A DNA stretch of 64,000 nt from Microcella frigidaquae (GCF_014200395.1 NZ_JACHBS010000001.1:744001-808000), one strand, 5' to 3'. Counted from the first letter of the stretch, positions 30,997-41,323 are shown. Made by a program: numbers and translations. The notes: generated from the sequence alone by a model not told the origin.

Positions 30997-32351
30997 ATCG
31001 GCGGATGCTCCTCATCGGCCGGGCGCTGCAGACCGCTCGCGGCGCCCGGCCCGGTGACGATCGGCCCGGTCGCGGTCGAGACGACGACCGCGGTGTCGGT
31101 GAGCGGGTGCGCGAGCTCATCGGGGCCGAGCCGGGCGATCAGCAGGGTCAGCAGCGCCAACACCACCGGGATGACCCCGGCGGCGAGGAACGCCACGGGA
31201 ATGCCGATGAGCTCACCGACCGGCCCCGCGATCGCCATCGAGATCGGCATGAACACGAGCGAGACGAAGAAGTCGAGGCTCGAGACGCGGCCCAGCATGG
31301 CGGGCGGCACCCGGCGCTGCAGCAGAGTGCCCCACACGACGGTGGCACCCGAGAACAGCACGCCGCACACGAACAGCGCGACCACCATCACCCACAGCTG
31401 ATCGGTGAGCCCGATGACGACGAGGGGCGCGCACCCGAAGCCCCAGGCCAGGATCATGAGCGTCAGGTAGCGGCGCGGCAGCCGCAGCGAGGCGACGACG
31501 ATCGAGCCGAGCGCCCCGCCGATGCCGAAGGCGGCGAGCGCGAGCGCGAACGCGCCGGCCCCTCCCCCGGTCTGGTCGCGCACCGCGAACGGCAGCAGCA
31601 CCTCGATCGGCCCCATGATGACGAGCACGAGCAGGGCCGAGTAGAGCAGGGTGGCGAGCAGCCAGCGCGTGCCCACCATGTAGCGCACCCCGTCGCGCAC
31701 GTCGACCCACACGGCCCTCAGCGGGTGGGTGGGCTCGGCGTCGGCATCGCGGCGCACGGGCGTGAGCCGCATCGTGCCGAGCAGCACGGCGGCGACCGCC
31801 TGCGTGCCTCCGACGATGGCGAAGCCGAGCCCGGGTGACAGCACCGCGATCGCCGCGCTCGCGGCGGCGGGTCCGGCGGCGTTGATGAGCGTCGGCCGCA
31901 GCACGCCTTCGATGCCGTTGGCGGCCAGCAGCTGGTCGGCGGGCAGCAGCGCCGGCAGCCACGCCGAGTACGCCGGGTAGAAGAAGCCGTCGGCGATGCC
32001 GAGCAGCAGCGAGATGACGGCGAGGTGCCACACCTCGATGGTCTCCGTCAGCGCGAGCACGGCGATCGTCACGGCCGAGGCCGCCTTGATCGTCTCGACC
32101 GCGGTCAGAATGCGCTTCTGCGGAATGCGGTCGGCCGCGACCCCGCCGAGCAGCACGGCGAGCACGAGCCCGATGCTGCCGGCCGTGGCGACGATCGACA
32201 GGTCGACGGGCGTGCCGCCGAGCTCGATCACCTGCCAGACCACGGCGACGACCCACACGCCCGTGCCGAACAGCGACAGCACGAGCGCGAGGGCGAGCAG
32301 ACGGTACTGCCCGGTTTCGAGGGGCTTGAGCGCCCGAGGGAGCGAGGGCAT
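30993..32351 (-). CDS. Major facilitator superfamily transporter (drug-efflux-like)
   Basis: A 452-aa protein with 12 predicted helices, starting MPSLPRALKPLETGQYRLLA. It has the MFS motif A-like loop GGVAADRIPQKRILTAVETI between helices 2 and 3, and a central loop LRAVWVDVRDGVRYMVGTRW typical of the MFS_3/EntS-like efflux subgroup. ATG 32351 is preferred to the 32447 start, whose 32-residue extension is not membrane-like. The 3' end overlaps the YceI gene by four bases (convergent). Substrate unknown. Confidence 0.88.
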   Translation of the reverse strand: MPSLPRALKPLETGQYRLLALALVLSLFGTGVWVVAVVWQVIELGGTPVDLSIVATAGSIGLVLAVLLGGVAADRIPQKRILTAVETIKAASAVTIAVLALTETIEVWHLAVISLLLGIADGFFYPAYSAWLPALLPADQLLAANGIEGVLRPTLINAAGPAAASAAIAVLSPGLGFAIVGGTQAVAAVLLGTMRLTPVRRDADAEPTHPLRAVWVDVRDGVRYMVGTRWLLATLLYSALLVLVIMGPIEVLLPFAVRDQTGGGAGAFALALAAFGIGGALGSIVVASLRLPRRYLTLMILAWGFGCAPLVVIGLTDQLWVMVVALFVCGVLFSGATVVWGTLLQRRVPPAMLGRVSSLDFFVSLVFMPISMAIAGPVGELIGIPVAFLAAGVIPVVLALLTLLIARLGPDELAHPLTDTAVVVSTATGPIVTGPGAASGLQRPADEEHPPI

Positions 32352-32403
32352 GACCGCCACCCTATCGGCGGGCGCCCGGCGGTGTGACGTAGCCTGAGAG
32401 GCG

Positions 32404-32898
32404 ATGAGAGAGCTCACCGCCGACCAGATCCGGGCCAGCATGGTCAACGCCAGCGAGGCCGAGATCGAGCGGATGACCCTGCCGGGCCTGCACGAGACCC
32501 TGTGGAGCGAGCGCGAGTACCTGGGCTGGCGCGATCCGGCCGGCTCGCCGCGCGGCTACATCGTGCACTGGGTCGACGACCGGCCCGTGGGAATCCTGCT
32601 GCGCGCCGCGAGCTCGGCCCTGCGACCGGGCATCGGAGCCATGTGCTCGCTGTGCCACACGCCGCAGCCGTCGACCCAGGTCGTCATGTTCAGCGCGCCG
32701 CGCGGCGGCGAGGCCGGTCGCGACGGCAACTCGGTCGGCACCTACATCTGCCACGACCTGGGCTGCCCGGCGATCATTCGCATGGTGCCGACGACGAGCG
32801 AGCTGACGCTCATGCGCGACGAGGTCATCGCCCGGCGCAGCGCGGGGCTGCAGCAGCGCCTCGAGCGCTTCACGGCGAACATCTTGCGCACGGCCTGA
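32404..32898 (+). CDS. FBP-domain (EF-G-binding, FusB-like) protein
   Basis: A 164-aa protein with a helical N-terminal part (MRELTADQIRASMVNASEAE) and a treble-clef zinc domain: AMCSLCHTPQPSTQVVMFSA, and TYICHDLGCPAIIRM, giving C-x2-C and C-x4-C. FusB-type proteins bind elongation factor G and can protect it from fusidic acid. Whether this one confers resistance cannot be read from the sequence. Divergent from the MFS gene with a 52-base gap. Confidence 0.85.
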   Translation: MRELTADQIRASMVNASEAEIERMTLPGLHETLWSEREYLGWRDPAGSPRGYIVHWVDDRPVGILLRAASSALRPGIGAMCSLCHTPQPSTQVVMFSAPRGGEAGRDGNSVGTYICHDLGCPAIIRMVPTTSELTLMRDEVIARRSAGLQQRLERFTANILRTA

Positions 32899-32959
32899 AC
32901 CGACGCCGGACGGCCACATGAGTCGCCGCGCGACCCGCTCGCGCGTGCAGCGCGACGCG

Positions 32960-33139
32960 CTAGTTGCGCTCGCGGTGCCCCAGGATGTGGAACGGGATCG
33001 CCAGCGACAGGGTGACCGCCATGATGCCGATGAAGAACGTCAGCGCCTGCCACCCCTCCGGCACCGCGTACGCGTACGCGAACAGCACGAACGACGACAG
33101 GAAGAGGAGCATCGAGACGACAACGGCGATGAGGTTCAT
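32960..33139 (-). CDS. Small two-helix membrane protein, 59 aa
   Basis: The frame from ATG 33139 encodes two hydrophobic helices (NLIAVVVSMLLFLSSFVLFA and ALTFFIGIMAVTLSLAIPFH) joined by AYAVPEGWQ, and ends HILGHRERN. Codon use matches the host genes. No family function is known. Longer frames through the region are shadows of the opposite-strand hydrolase gene. Confidence 0.68.
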   Translation of the reverse strand: MNLIAVVVSMLLFLSSFVLFAYAYAVPEGWQALTFFIGIMAVTLSLAIPFHILGHRERN

Positions 33140-33179
33140 GATGCCTCCATTGTGCCAGGTTGCGGCGAGATAATGCCGC

Positions 33180-33974
33180 ATGACCAGCGAGCATTCGGCC
33201 TCCGCCCCCCGTCGCCCCTCCCGTCGCCCCTCCCGCCTCCGACGCCGCGTGCGGCTCGTCGGCTGGAGTGCGCTGAGCGCTCTCGCCCTCGTGGTCCTCG
33301 GGTTCGTGATGTGGGCGAGCACCCCGTACCCGGCTGAGCGCGGGCCGGTCATCGACGTGTGGGCGAACGACGCGATCGCGGTCGAGTACCTCCCGGAGGG
33401 CATCCTGATGACGCCGACCGTGGGCGGGGGCGACGCGGAGGGCACCGGGCTCGTGTTCGTTCCCGGCGCGCGGGTGCAGGCGCACGCGTACATGCACCAG
33501 CTGAGCGGCGTCGTCGAGCAGCACGGTGCGACCGTGCTCATCACCGAGCCGACCCTCAACCTGGCGTTCTTCGACACCCGCACCCTCGCCGACTTCACCA
33601 CGGCAGCGCCCGAGGTCGACCGCTGGTTCGTCGGCGGGCACTCGCTGGGCGGCGTGCGCGGGTGCCTCATGACGCCCGGCTCCGACGCAGCGGGGCTCGT
33701 GCTGTTCGGCAGCTACTGCGCCGGCGACATCGCCGACTCGGGGCTGCCCGTGCTCAGCATCGCGGGCGAGAACGACGCGCTCTCGACGCCCGCGATCATC
33801 GAGGAGAACGCCGGGCTGCTGCCCGCCGACGCCGTGTTCGTGACCATCGAGGGCGCCAACCACGCGAGCTTCGGCGACTACGGCCCGCAGTCGGGCGACG
33901 GCGAGCGCAGCATCACGAGCGAGCAGATGCGGGCCGAACTGACCGCGCTGCTCGGCGAGGCGCTCGCGGGCTAG
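33180..33974 (+). CDS. Membrane-anchored alpha/beta hydrolase
   Basis: A 264-aa protein with a basic N-terminus and one membrane anchor (SALSALALVVLGFVMWASTP, residues 31-50), so the catalytic domain faces outward. The nucleophile elbow is VGGHSLGGVRG near residue 157, and the acid/His region is IAGENDALST and EGANHASFGDYG. This is the alpha/beta-hydrolase type related to PF12695. The substrate is unknown. It ends four bases into the convergent membrane-protein gene. Confidence 0.87.
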   Translation: MTSEHSASAPRRPSRRPSRLRRRVRLVGWSALSALALVVLGFVMWASTPYPAERGPVIDVWANDAIAVEYLPEGILMTPTVGGGDAEGTGLVFVPGARVQAHAYMHQLSGVVEQHGATVLITEPTLNLAFFDTRTLADFTTAAPEVDRWFVGGHSLGGVRGCLMTPGSDAAGLVLFGSYCAGDIADSGLPVLSIAGENDALSTPAIIEENAGLLPADAVFVTIEGANHASFGDYGPQSGDGERSITSEQMRAELTALLGEALAG

Positions 33975-34603
33975 ACGCGCTCGCGCCGCGTGCGGGCGAT
34001 CACCCACCAGATGATCGAGCCGACCACGATGCCGCCGATGAGGGCGATGACCGGGGTGAGCAGCACGGGGCCGGCGATCTGGCTCTCCGTCAGCAGGTTC
34101 GCGAGGCCGACGTAGACCCAGAAGAAGGCGATGTCGACGAGCGCCGCGATGCCGATGGCGACCCAGGTCACCTTCCACGGGGTGCGCAGGCCCGCGGCCG
34201 AGAGCATCCACCCGCTGACGAGCACGGCGAGCGCGATGAGGATCACGCTGCCGATGAGGAACGAGACGACCACCCAGAACAGCAGCTCCGAGCCGCCGTC
34301 GAGCGCCCGCAGCAGCGCGTTCGGGTCGTCGCCGCCGAGCGAGCGGGTGAAGGCGCTCACCACGTTGCCGAACAGCGCGGTCGCCGCCAGGGCGGCCAGC
34401 GACATGCCGAACGCGAACCAGCCGGCCTGGAACATCGTGTGCGCGACGGCACCGGCGAGAAGGCTCGACTGCGTCTGCTGCCGGGTGAGCGGCTGCCGCT
34501 TCACGGGCGTCGCGGGCTTGGCGGGCTTCACGGGATCCGCGGGCGTCGCGGGCTCGGCGGCCGTCGTCTCGGGGCTCGGGGTGGGGGTGGGCTCGGCGGC
34601 CAT
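33971..34603 (-). CDS. Four-helix membrane protein, 210 aa
   Basis: A Thr/Pro/Ala-rich N-terminal tail of about 35 residues precedes four or five hydrophobic helices, starting with AGAVAHTMFQAGWFAFGMSL and ending with VIALIGGIVVGSIIWWVIAR. The Pro/Thr tail resembles disordered cytoplasmic tails. No recognised domain. It is divergent from the epimerase gene (44-base gap). Confidence 0.72.
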   Translation of the reverse strand: MAAEPTPTPSPETTAAEPATPADPVKPAKPATPVKRQPLTRQQTQSSLLAGAVAHTMFQAGWFAFGMSLAALAATALFGNVVSAFTRSLGGDDPNALLRALDGGSELLFWVVVSFLIGSVILIALAVLVSGWMLSAAGLRTPWKVTWVAIGIAALVDIAFFWVYVGLANLLTESQIAGPVLLTPVIALIGGIVVGSIIWWVIARTRRERV

Positions 34604-34647
34604 GCGTGCTCCTCGCTCGGGGATACCGCGAATCTAGCGCCTAGAGT

Positions 34648-35691
34648 GTGGCGATGCGCATGAACGCCCTGCTCGTCGGCGGCTCGGGCCAGATCGGCAT
34701 CGCCGCCGCGCGCGACCTGCTGCAGGCCGGCGCGAGCGTCACCGTCGCCCACCGCGGTGGGCGCGCCCTGCCGGCCGATCTGCGCGGCCACGTCGCCGAG
34801 GCGACCCTCGACCGCGCCGACCCGGATGCCCTCCGCACGCTCGCCCGCGGCCACGACCTCGTGCTCGACTGCATCGCCTTCACCCCGGCCGATGCCGAGC
34901 CCTACGCGTCGCTGGTCGGCGAGCTCGGATCGCTCGTCGTCATCTCGACCGCCTCGGTGTACCTCGGCACCAACGGCACGTGGATGGACGCGGCGACGGG
35001 TGAGGACGACTTCCCGCGGTTTCCGGTGCCGATCACCGAGGAGCACCCGACCGTCGATGCCGACGTCGACGGCTACTCGCCGCAGAAGGGCGCGCTCGAG
35101 CGCGCCCTGCTCGCCGTCGACGGGCTGCCCGTCACGATCCTGCGGCCGGGGGCGATCCACGGCCCGGGCTCACCGGCCCTGCGCGAGTGGTACTTCATCA
35201 AGCGCGCGCTCGACGGCCGGCGCCGAGTGCCGCTGACCGACCGCGGCGAGAGCCGGTTCGGCACGACGGCGACGGCCGTGATCGCCGACCTCGTGCGGCG
35301 GGCGGGCGAGCATCCGGGCCGTCGCGTTCTGAACGCGGCCGACGACCCCGCCCCGACGGCGCTCGAGATCGGGCAGGCGGTGTTCGCCCACCTCGGTCAT
35401 GAGGCCGAGTTCGACCTGCTGCCGCGCGGTGCGGGTGGGCCGGAGAGCACGGTCGGCCAGCATCCGTGGGCGGTGCCGGTGCCGGTGGTCATGAGCATGG
35501 AGGCCGCGCGGCGCGAGCTCGACTACGCGCCGATCGGCAGCCACCGCTCGACCATCGGCCCCGCCATCGACGACATGATCGCCGCGATCGGCGACGGGGA
35601 CTGGCGCGAGCGGTTCCCGGCGCTCGCGCACCGGTACGGCGCCGACGGCTGGTTCGACTACGACGCGGAGGACGCGCTGCTCGGCGACTGA
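34648..35691 (+). CDS. NAD-dependent epimerase/dehydratase-like (extended SDR)
   Basis: A 347-aa Rossmann protein: ALLVGGSGQIGIAAARDLLQ (G-x2-G-x2-G nucleotide loop), LVLDCIAFTPADAEPYASLV, LVVISTASVYLG, and the catalytic Y-x3-K in YSPQKGALE near residue 148. The C-terminal half is the variable substrate domain. It fits the atypical SDR/extended SDR group acting on nucleotide sugars or related compounds. The start is GTG 34648, ATG 34654 or ATG 34660; the last two are equally possible. Confidence 0.85.
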   Translation: MAMRMNALLVGGSGQIGIAAARDLLQAGASVTVAHRGGRALPADLRGHVAEATLDRADPDALRTLARGHDLVLDCIAFTPADAEPYASLVGELGSLVVISTASVYLGTNGTWMDAATGEDDFPRFPVPITEEHPTVDADVDGYSPQKGALERALLAVDGLPVTILRPGAIHGPGSPALREWYFIKRALDGRRRVPLTDRGESRFGTTATAVIADLVRRAGEHPGRRVLNAADDPAPTALEIGQAVFAHLGHEAEFDLLPRGAGGPESTVGQHPWAVPVPVVMSMEAARRELDYAPIGSHRSTIGPAIDDMIAAIGDGDWRERFPALAHRYGADGWFDYDAEDALLGD

Positions 35692-36422
35692 GGCTCGTCG
35701 CCCGCCGTGGCGTGACCGACCGACCCGCTGCCGACCGAGCCGCTGCCGACCCGTGCGGCCGCGACACGTTCGCCGATGTACGACACGACGATCGCCGAGG
35801 TCGTGCCGACGATCACCAGCCCGCCGCCCATGAGCAGAACGGCGAGGAAGCGTCCGACGTCGGTGACGGGGTAGGTGTCGCCGTAGCCGACGGTGGTGAT
35901 TGTGACGATCGACCACCAGACGGCGTCGCCGAACGTGGTGATGGTGGCGCCCTCGGCGCCGCGCTCGGCCTGCAGGGTGGCGAGCGCGATCACGTACACG
36001 AACACCGCCGCGTAGATCACGGCGTGCGCGCCGACCGAGCTGCGCACGGCGGTTCCCGAGCCGCCCGCGAACAGCGGGATGTGCCGCAGCAGGGTCACGA
36101 CCCGCAGGGCGCGGAAGAGCGGCATGAACAGCGCGAGCACGTCGAGCGGATGCGTCAGCAGGAAGTGCCCGCGACGCCCCCGGTCGCTTAGCACGACGCG
36201 CGCGACCATGTCGACGGCGAAGACGGCCCAGGTCGCGATGAGCACACTGGCCGTCACGATCAGCAGCGCCCCGTCGAGCTCGGGCAGCAGCACGAGCACG
36301 GAATAGGCGACGAGAAACGCGGTGCCGAGCACGGCGAGCGTCGTCGAGGTGCGCGCCTCCCAGGCGAGGCGGCGGGCGTCCGGGAGGGCAGCACGGGCGG
36401 GCGAGGCGGCGGTCGCGGTCAT
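35658..36422 (-). CDS. Voltage-gated-type potassium channel
   Basis: A 254-aa ion channel: an N-terminal helix series (LAVLGTAFLVAYSVLVLLPE), a charged segment FRALRVVTLLRHIPLF resembling a voltage-sensing S4 helix, and the pore loop ending TITTVGYGDTYPV, which carries the K+ selectivity filter T-V-G-Y-G. The last helix (FLAVLLMGGGLVIVGTTSAI) is S6, followed by a Ser/Gly-rich tail. ATG 36422 is taken; a longer frame reaches 36488. The 3' end overlaps the epimerase gene by 34 bases. Confidence 0.92.
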   Translation of the reverse strand: MTATAASPARAALPDARRLAWEARTSTTLAVLGTAFLVAYSVLVLLPELDGALLIVTASVLIATWAVFAVDMVARVVLSDRGRRGHFLLTHPLDVLALFMPLFRALRVVTLLRHIPLFAGGSGTAVRSSVGAHAVIYAAVFVYVIALATLQAERGAEGATITTFGDAVWWSIVTITTVGYGDTYPVTDVGRFLAVLLMGGGLVIVGTTSAIVVSYIGERVAAARVGSGSVGSGSVGHATAGDEPQSPSSASSAS

Positions 36423-36510
36423 GGTCACATTCTGGGGGCGGCACTCCCAGCACCGCCACGGCTCCGAATGATGGGATGTCCGCACCACGCATCCCGATCA
36501 CGGAGACTCC

Positions 36511-37458
36511 ATGCCCCGCACCGCGCTCGACTCCACCCCGCCCGACCTCACCGACCGCCTCGTCGTCATCACCGGCGCCAACAGCGGCCTCGGGCTGGGC
36601 CTCACCGAGCGGCTGGCCGCCGCCGGCGCGGAGGTCGTCATGGCCGTGCGCAACCGCGAGAAGGGCGAGCGGGCGGCGGAGGGGGTGCGCGGGCGGAATC
36701 CGGATGCGCGCCTGCGCCTGCTCGACTGCGACCTGGCCGACCTCGGCAGCGTGCGCGCGGCCGCGCAGACCCTGCTCGACGAGGGGCGCGCGGTGGACAT
36801 CCTGATCAACAACGCCGGCATCATGGCGGTGCCCGACCGGCGCGAGACCATCGACGGCTTCGAGCTGCAGTTCGGCAGCAACCACCTGGGGCCGTTCGCC
36901 CTCACCGGACTGCTCATGCCGGCGCTGCAGAAGGCGGATGCCCCGCGCGTGATGTCGACGAGCAGCATCGTCGCCCGCATCGGTCGGTGGCAGTGGAACA
37001 ACCTCAACGCCGAGCGGCGCTACTCGGCCTGGGGCGCGTACGCGCTGTCGAAGCTCGCGAACCTGGCGTTCGCGCGCGAGCTCCAGCGGCGCAGCGACCT
37101 CGAGGGCTGGGGCGTGACGAGCACGGCCGCGCACCCGGGCGGCACCTCGACGAACCTGCAGGTCACCGGACCGCGCGACGGTCGACCCGTCGAGGGTGCG
37201 GCGAAGCGCCGGATGGACCGGATCATGCAGACGGTCGACGAGGGGATCCGCCCCGCGCTCGTCGCGGCGGCGAGCCCGACCGCCCTGCCCGGTGCCTACT
37301 ACGGGCCGAACGGCGCGATGGAGCTGCGCGGTGCGGCCTCGCTCGCCTGGGTGCCGTTCCCCGCGCGCGACGCCTCCGCCCTGGTGCGGCTGTGGGACGT
37401 CTCGGAGCAGCTGACCGGCGTGCGCTACGCGGAGCACGCTGAGACGGTGTCTCGATAA
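36511..37458 (+). CDS. Short-chain dehydrogenase/reductase
   Basis: A 315-aa SDR: VVITGANSGLGLGLTERLAA (TGxxxGxG), DILINNAGIMAVPD (NNAG), FGSNHLGPFALTGLLMPALQ, MSTSSIVARIGRW (catalytic Ser), and YALSKLANLAFARELQR (Y-x3-K). The order and length fit the retinol-dehydrogenase-like group of the family. NAD(P)H-linked reduction of a small carbonyl compound is likely; the substrate is unknown. Confidence 0.92.
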   Translation: MPRTALDSTPPDLTDRLVVITGANSGLGLGLTERLAAAGAEVVMAVRNREKGERAAEGVRGRNPDARLRLLDCDLADLGSVRAAAQTLLDEGRAVDILINNAGIMAVPDRRETIDGFELQFGSNHLGPFALTGLLMPALQKADAPRVMSTSSIVARIGRWQWNNLNAERRYSAWGAYALSKLANLAFARELQRRSDLEGWGVTSTAAHPGGTSTNLQVTGPRDGRPVEGAAKRRMDRIMQTVDEGIRPALVAAASPTALPGAYYGPNGAMELRGAASLAWVPFPARDASALVRLWDVSEQLTGVRYAEHAETVSR

Positions 37459-37486
37459 CGGCCGAAGGGCGTACGCTGGAGCAACT

Positions 37487-38800
<1,314 letters not shown>

Positions 38801-38859
38801 CGCCCCCGGCCAGGTCGCCGCCTGTCAGACTGGGCACACCGCCAACAGGAGGGGGCCTT

Positions 38860-39822
38860 ATGGCTGAGCCCGCAGAGAGCCGCGTCGCGGTGTACATCGA
38901 CTTCGACAACATCGTTATCTCGCGCTACGACCAGATCCACGGTCGCGGCGCCTGGCGCAAGGACAACGTCTACCGACTGCCGTCGGGGCTCACCGAGGCG
39001 ACCGATGAGATCCGTGAGCGGCTTCGCTCGGCCGAGGTCGACATCGGGGCGATCCTCGACTTCGCCTCGTCGTTCGGCACCATCGTGCTCTCGCGGGCCT
39101 ACGCCGACTGGTCGGTGGGGGTGAACGCGAGCTACCAGGGCCAGCTCATGGAGCGCGCCGTCGATCTCACGCAGCTCTTCCCCGCCACCCAGCAGATGAA
39201 GAACGGCGCTGACATCCGCCTGTCGGTCGACGTCGTCGAAGACCTCTTCCGCCTGCCCGACATCACGCACGTCGTCATCGCGGCCGGCGACAGCGACTAC
39301 ATCGCCCTCGCGCAGCGGGCCAAGCGCCTCGGCCGGTACATCGTCGGCGTCGGCGTCGCCGGCGGCACGAGCAAGAGCCTGCGTGCGGCGTGCAACGAGT
39401 ACGCCGACTACGACGCCCTGCCGGGCATCCGGCCGGCCGCCCACATCGCCGCCGCCCTCGTCGCACCGGGGCCGGATGCGGAGCCGACGCCCGACGACAC
39501 CGCCCCCGCGCGGCGCACCGGCGGGCGCCGCGCCTCGAGCGGCAGGCCCGCCGCCCCGGCCGCCGAGTCGACCGAGACGCCGACCTCGAAGCGGGCGGCG
39601 AGCGCGCTGCTCGTGCGCGCCCTGCGCCTCGTGCACGAAGCGGACGACTCGGAGTGGGCGCACGCTTCGGCCTTGAAGCAGCAGATGAAGCGCCTCGACC
39701 CGGCGTTCAACGAGAAGGCTCTCGGCTACAGCTCGTTCACCGACTTCGTGAAGTCCCGCGCCAACATCGTCGAGCTCGACGAGTCGACCCAGACCCGGCT
39801 GGTGCGGCTGCGCGAGAGCTAG
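38860..39822 (+). CDS. NYN-domain (LabA/DUF88) ribonuclease-like protein with OST-HTH/LOTUS domain
   Basis: A 320-aa protein. Residues 8-185 form a PIN-like NYN domain with acidic positions in RVAVYIDFDNIVISRYDQIH, MKNGADIRLSVDVVEDLF and VVIAAGDSDYIALAQRAKRL (three-Asp active site). A Pro/Ala linker follows, then an OST-HTH/LOTUS-type domain (EWAHASALKQQMKRLDPAFN; ALGYSSFTDFVKSRANIVEL) from about residue 250. This combination acts on RNA in other bacteria. An AGGAGG site lies seven bases before ATG 38860. Confidence 0.93.
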   Translation: MAEPAESRVAVYIDFDNIVISRYDQIHGRGAWRKDNVYRLPSGLTEATDEIRERLRSAEVDIGAILDFASSFGTIVLSRAYADWSVGVNASYQGQLMERAVDLTQLFPATQQMKNGADIRLSVDVVEDLFRLPDITHVVIAAGDSDYIALAQRAKRLGRYIVGVGVAGGTSKSLRAACNEYADYDALPGIRPAAHIAAALVAPGPDAEPTPDDTAPARRTGGRRASSGRPAAPAAESTETPTSKRAASALLVRALRLVHEADDSEWAHASALKQQMKRLDPAFNEKALGYSSFTDFVKSRANIVELDESTQTRLVRLRES

Positions 39823-39868
39823 ACGCGCCCGGGCGGAGCCTGAACGGGCCGGCCGCCTCACACACTCA

Positions 39869-39902
39869 GAAGGGTTCGGCACCACCTGGTGCCGAACCCT
39901 TC
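39869..39902. terminator. Bidirectional hairpin terminator
   Basis: GAAGGGTTCGGCACCA (39869-39884) is the reverse complement of TGGTGCCGAACCCTTC (39887-39902), a 16-bp inverted repeat with almost no loop. It lies between the stop of the NYN-LOTUS gene (rightward) and the stop of the acidic-repeat gene (leftward), and would end transcription from both. Confidence 0.8.
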
Positions 39903-39921
39903 CTCGTGCAGGTCAGGCGGA

Positions 39922-40728
39922 TCAGTCTTCAGCGGTGGTAGAGCCGGCGTCGTCATCCGCCTCGTCGTCATCGAGCGGGGCAGTCGCGTCATCGTCGTCC
40001 GACTCGTCCTCGGTGTACGGAGCCGGGTCGTCGTTGAGATCGGACTCGTCATCGATGTACGGAGCCGGGTCGTCGTTGAGATCGGACTCGTCATCGATGT
40101 ACGGAGCCGGGTCATCATTCAGGTCCGAATCGTCATCCACGTACGGAGCCGGGTCATCATTCAGATCAGACTCGTCATCCACGTACGGAGCCGGGTCATC
40201 ATTCAGATCAGACTCGTCATCCACGTACGGAGCCGGGTCATCATTCAGATCAGACTCGTCATCCACGTACGGGGCCGGGTCATCGTCCGTTCCGGTGACG
40301 GTCGAGATGACCGTGTCGAACGCGCTCTGCACCGGCCCCGGAAGTGCACCAGCGGCTCCGACTCCCCCGGCGCCGAGCACGAGCACTCCGGCACCCAGGG
40401 CAATCTTCGACACAAGGCCGAGACCAGAAATCCATTCCATCACTCTTCGTACTCCCCTTCTCAGTGCCGACCTCGCGCCCACGAGAGCGGGAGCGCCGGC
40501 AGTCGACGACGATGCCGCGGTGGCATCGCCTGTGGCCGAGAGAGAAGGCGAACCGAGAGCGTCGAAGAACGCGTTCAGCGACGCCGACGCAACCGGTGCA
40601 GGCGCCTCCGCAGCGACAGATCGCAGTTCATCGATGGCCTCGGCGAGTGACTGCAACTCTGGCCGGCTCGCCGGGGTCACCCCGGAGAGAACCTGTTCGG
40701 CCTCGGCCGCGCTCATTCGCTTTCTCAT
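39922..40728 (-). CDS. Anti-sigma-like membrane protein with acidic 14-aa repeats
   Basis: A 268-aa protein. The N-terminal 100 residues (MSAAEAEQVLSGVTPASRPE; DELRSVAAEAPAPVA) form a cytoplasmic part. A single membrane helix follows (KIALGAGVLVLGAGGVGAAG) and then an extracellular region of seven copies of DDPAPYVDDESDLN-type repeats, ending in an Asp/Glu-rich tail. The start ATG 40728 is one base after the ECF sigma factor stop, so the pair is co-translated; an anti-sigma role is plausible but lacks a recognised zinc motif. Confidence 0.78.
   Translation of the reverse strand: MRKRMSAAEAEQVLSGVTPASRPELQSLAEAIDELRSVAAEAPAPVASASLNAFFDALGSPSLSATGDATAASSSTAGAPALVGARSALRRGVRRVMEWISGLGLVSKIALGAGVLVLGAGGVGAAGALPGPVQSAFDTVISTVTGTDDDPAPYVDDESDLNDDPAPYVDDESDLNDDPAPYVDDESDLNDDPAPYVDDDSDLNDDPAPYIDDESDLNDDPAPYIDDESDLNDDPAPYTEDESDDDDATAPLDDDEADDDAGSTTAED
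40010..40290. repeat. 42-bp tandem repeat (seven units) encoding DDPAPY-DESDLN
   Basis: The unit reads GTACGGAGCCGGGTC, then ATCATTCAGATCAG, then ACTCGTCATCCAC. The last three-four units are nearly identical at DNA level. The first two use GTTGAGATCGG and ATCGATG variants, showing older divergence. Being a multiple of three, the unit count can vary without frameshift. Acidic extracellular repeats are expected to extend from the membrane or bind cations. Confidence 0.85.
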
Positions 40729-40729
40729 C

Positions 40730-41323
40730 TCACTGCTCGCTATCGTCCGGAGGGGCGTCAGGGGTACGGGTCGGGGCAAGTTTCTTCCGCAGCCGTTCGA
40801 GCGCCCGGCGCTGCAGCGCCTTCACGGCACCCTCGCGCTTGCCGAGCACGGCGGCCACCTGCTCGACGGTCAGGTCGGCGACGATGCGGAGCAACATGAC
40901 GTCGCGCTGGTCGGGCGGCAGGTCAGTGATGAGCGCGAGCGCGCGCTGGTCGCCGAGTCGAGCGGCGGCCTCGTCTTCGGCGCTGGATGCCCGCCGCGGG
41001 TCCTCCTCGGCGAGCAGCTCGACGGTCTCGCCGCGTCGGCTCCGCATCCGCAGCTCGTCGACGAGACGGCGGTAGGCGATCGAGAAGACGAACGAGCGGA
41101 AGGCGGCCGCGTCGCCGCGGAAGCTGCCGAGGCGGTCGAACACGACCAGGAAGACCTCGCTCGTGAGGTCGTCGGGCTCGCGCGATCCGCGGGCGGCGGC
41201 GAAGGCGGCGACAGCCGGAGCGTGGTCGTTCCACAGTCGGGTGCACGCCCAGCTCGCCCCCGCCTGGGCGGCGGCGAGCACGCTCGCGAACGCTTCGGCG
41301 CCCGCATCCCCCCGGTCGGTCAT
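40730..41323 (-). CDS. ECF-subfamily RNA polymerase sigma factor
   Basis: A 197-aa extracytoplasmic-function sigma factor: region 2 with ARGSREPDDLTSEVFLVVFD, and AAAFRSFVFSIAYRRLVDEL (RNA polymerase and -10 contacts), and region 4 with DLPPDQRDVMLLRIVADLTV and EQVAAVLGKREGAVKALQRR (HTH). It is followed by the repeat-bearing membrane protein, a layout typical of sigma/anti-sigma operons. An imperfect inverted repeat at 41355-41373 may mark its control region. ATG 41323 is taken in place of GTG 41329. Confidence 0.92.
   Translation of the reverse strand: MTDRGDAGAEAFASVLAAAQAGASWACTRLWNDHAPAVAAFAAARGSREPDDLTSEVFLVVFDRLGSFRGDAAAFRSFVFSIAYRRLVDELRMRSRRGETVELLAEEDPRRASSAEDEAAARLGDQRALALITDLPPDQRDVMLLRIVADLTVEQVAAVLGKREGAVKALQRRALERLRKKLAPTRTPDAPPDDSEQ

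Noticed and set aside
30436..32351. Operon of YceI and the MFS gene
   Set aside because: They are convergent with a four-base overlap, not co-directional.
32742..34211. Leftward frame of 489 residues over the FBP and hydrolase genes
   Set aside because: Shadow; only its small part at 32960-33139, in another frame, looks like a real membrane protein.
40010..40290. CRISPR-like array of regular repeats
   Set aside because: Units abut without unique spacers and translate to an in-frame acidic peptide repeat.
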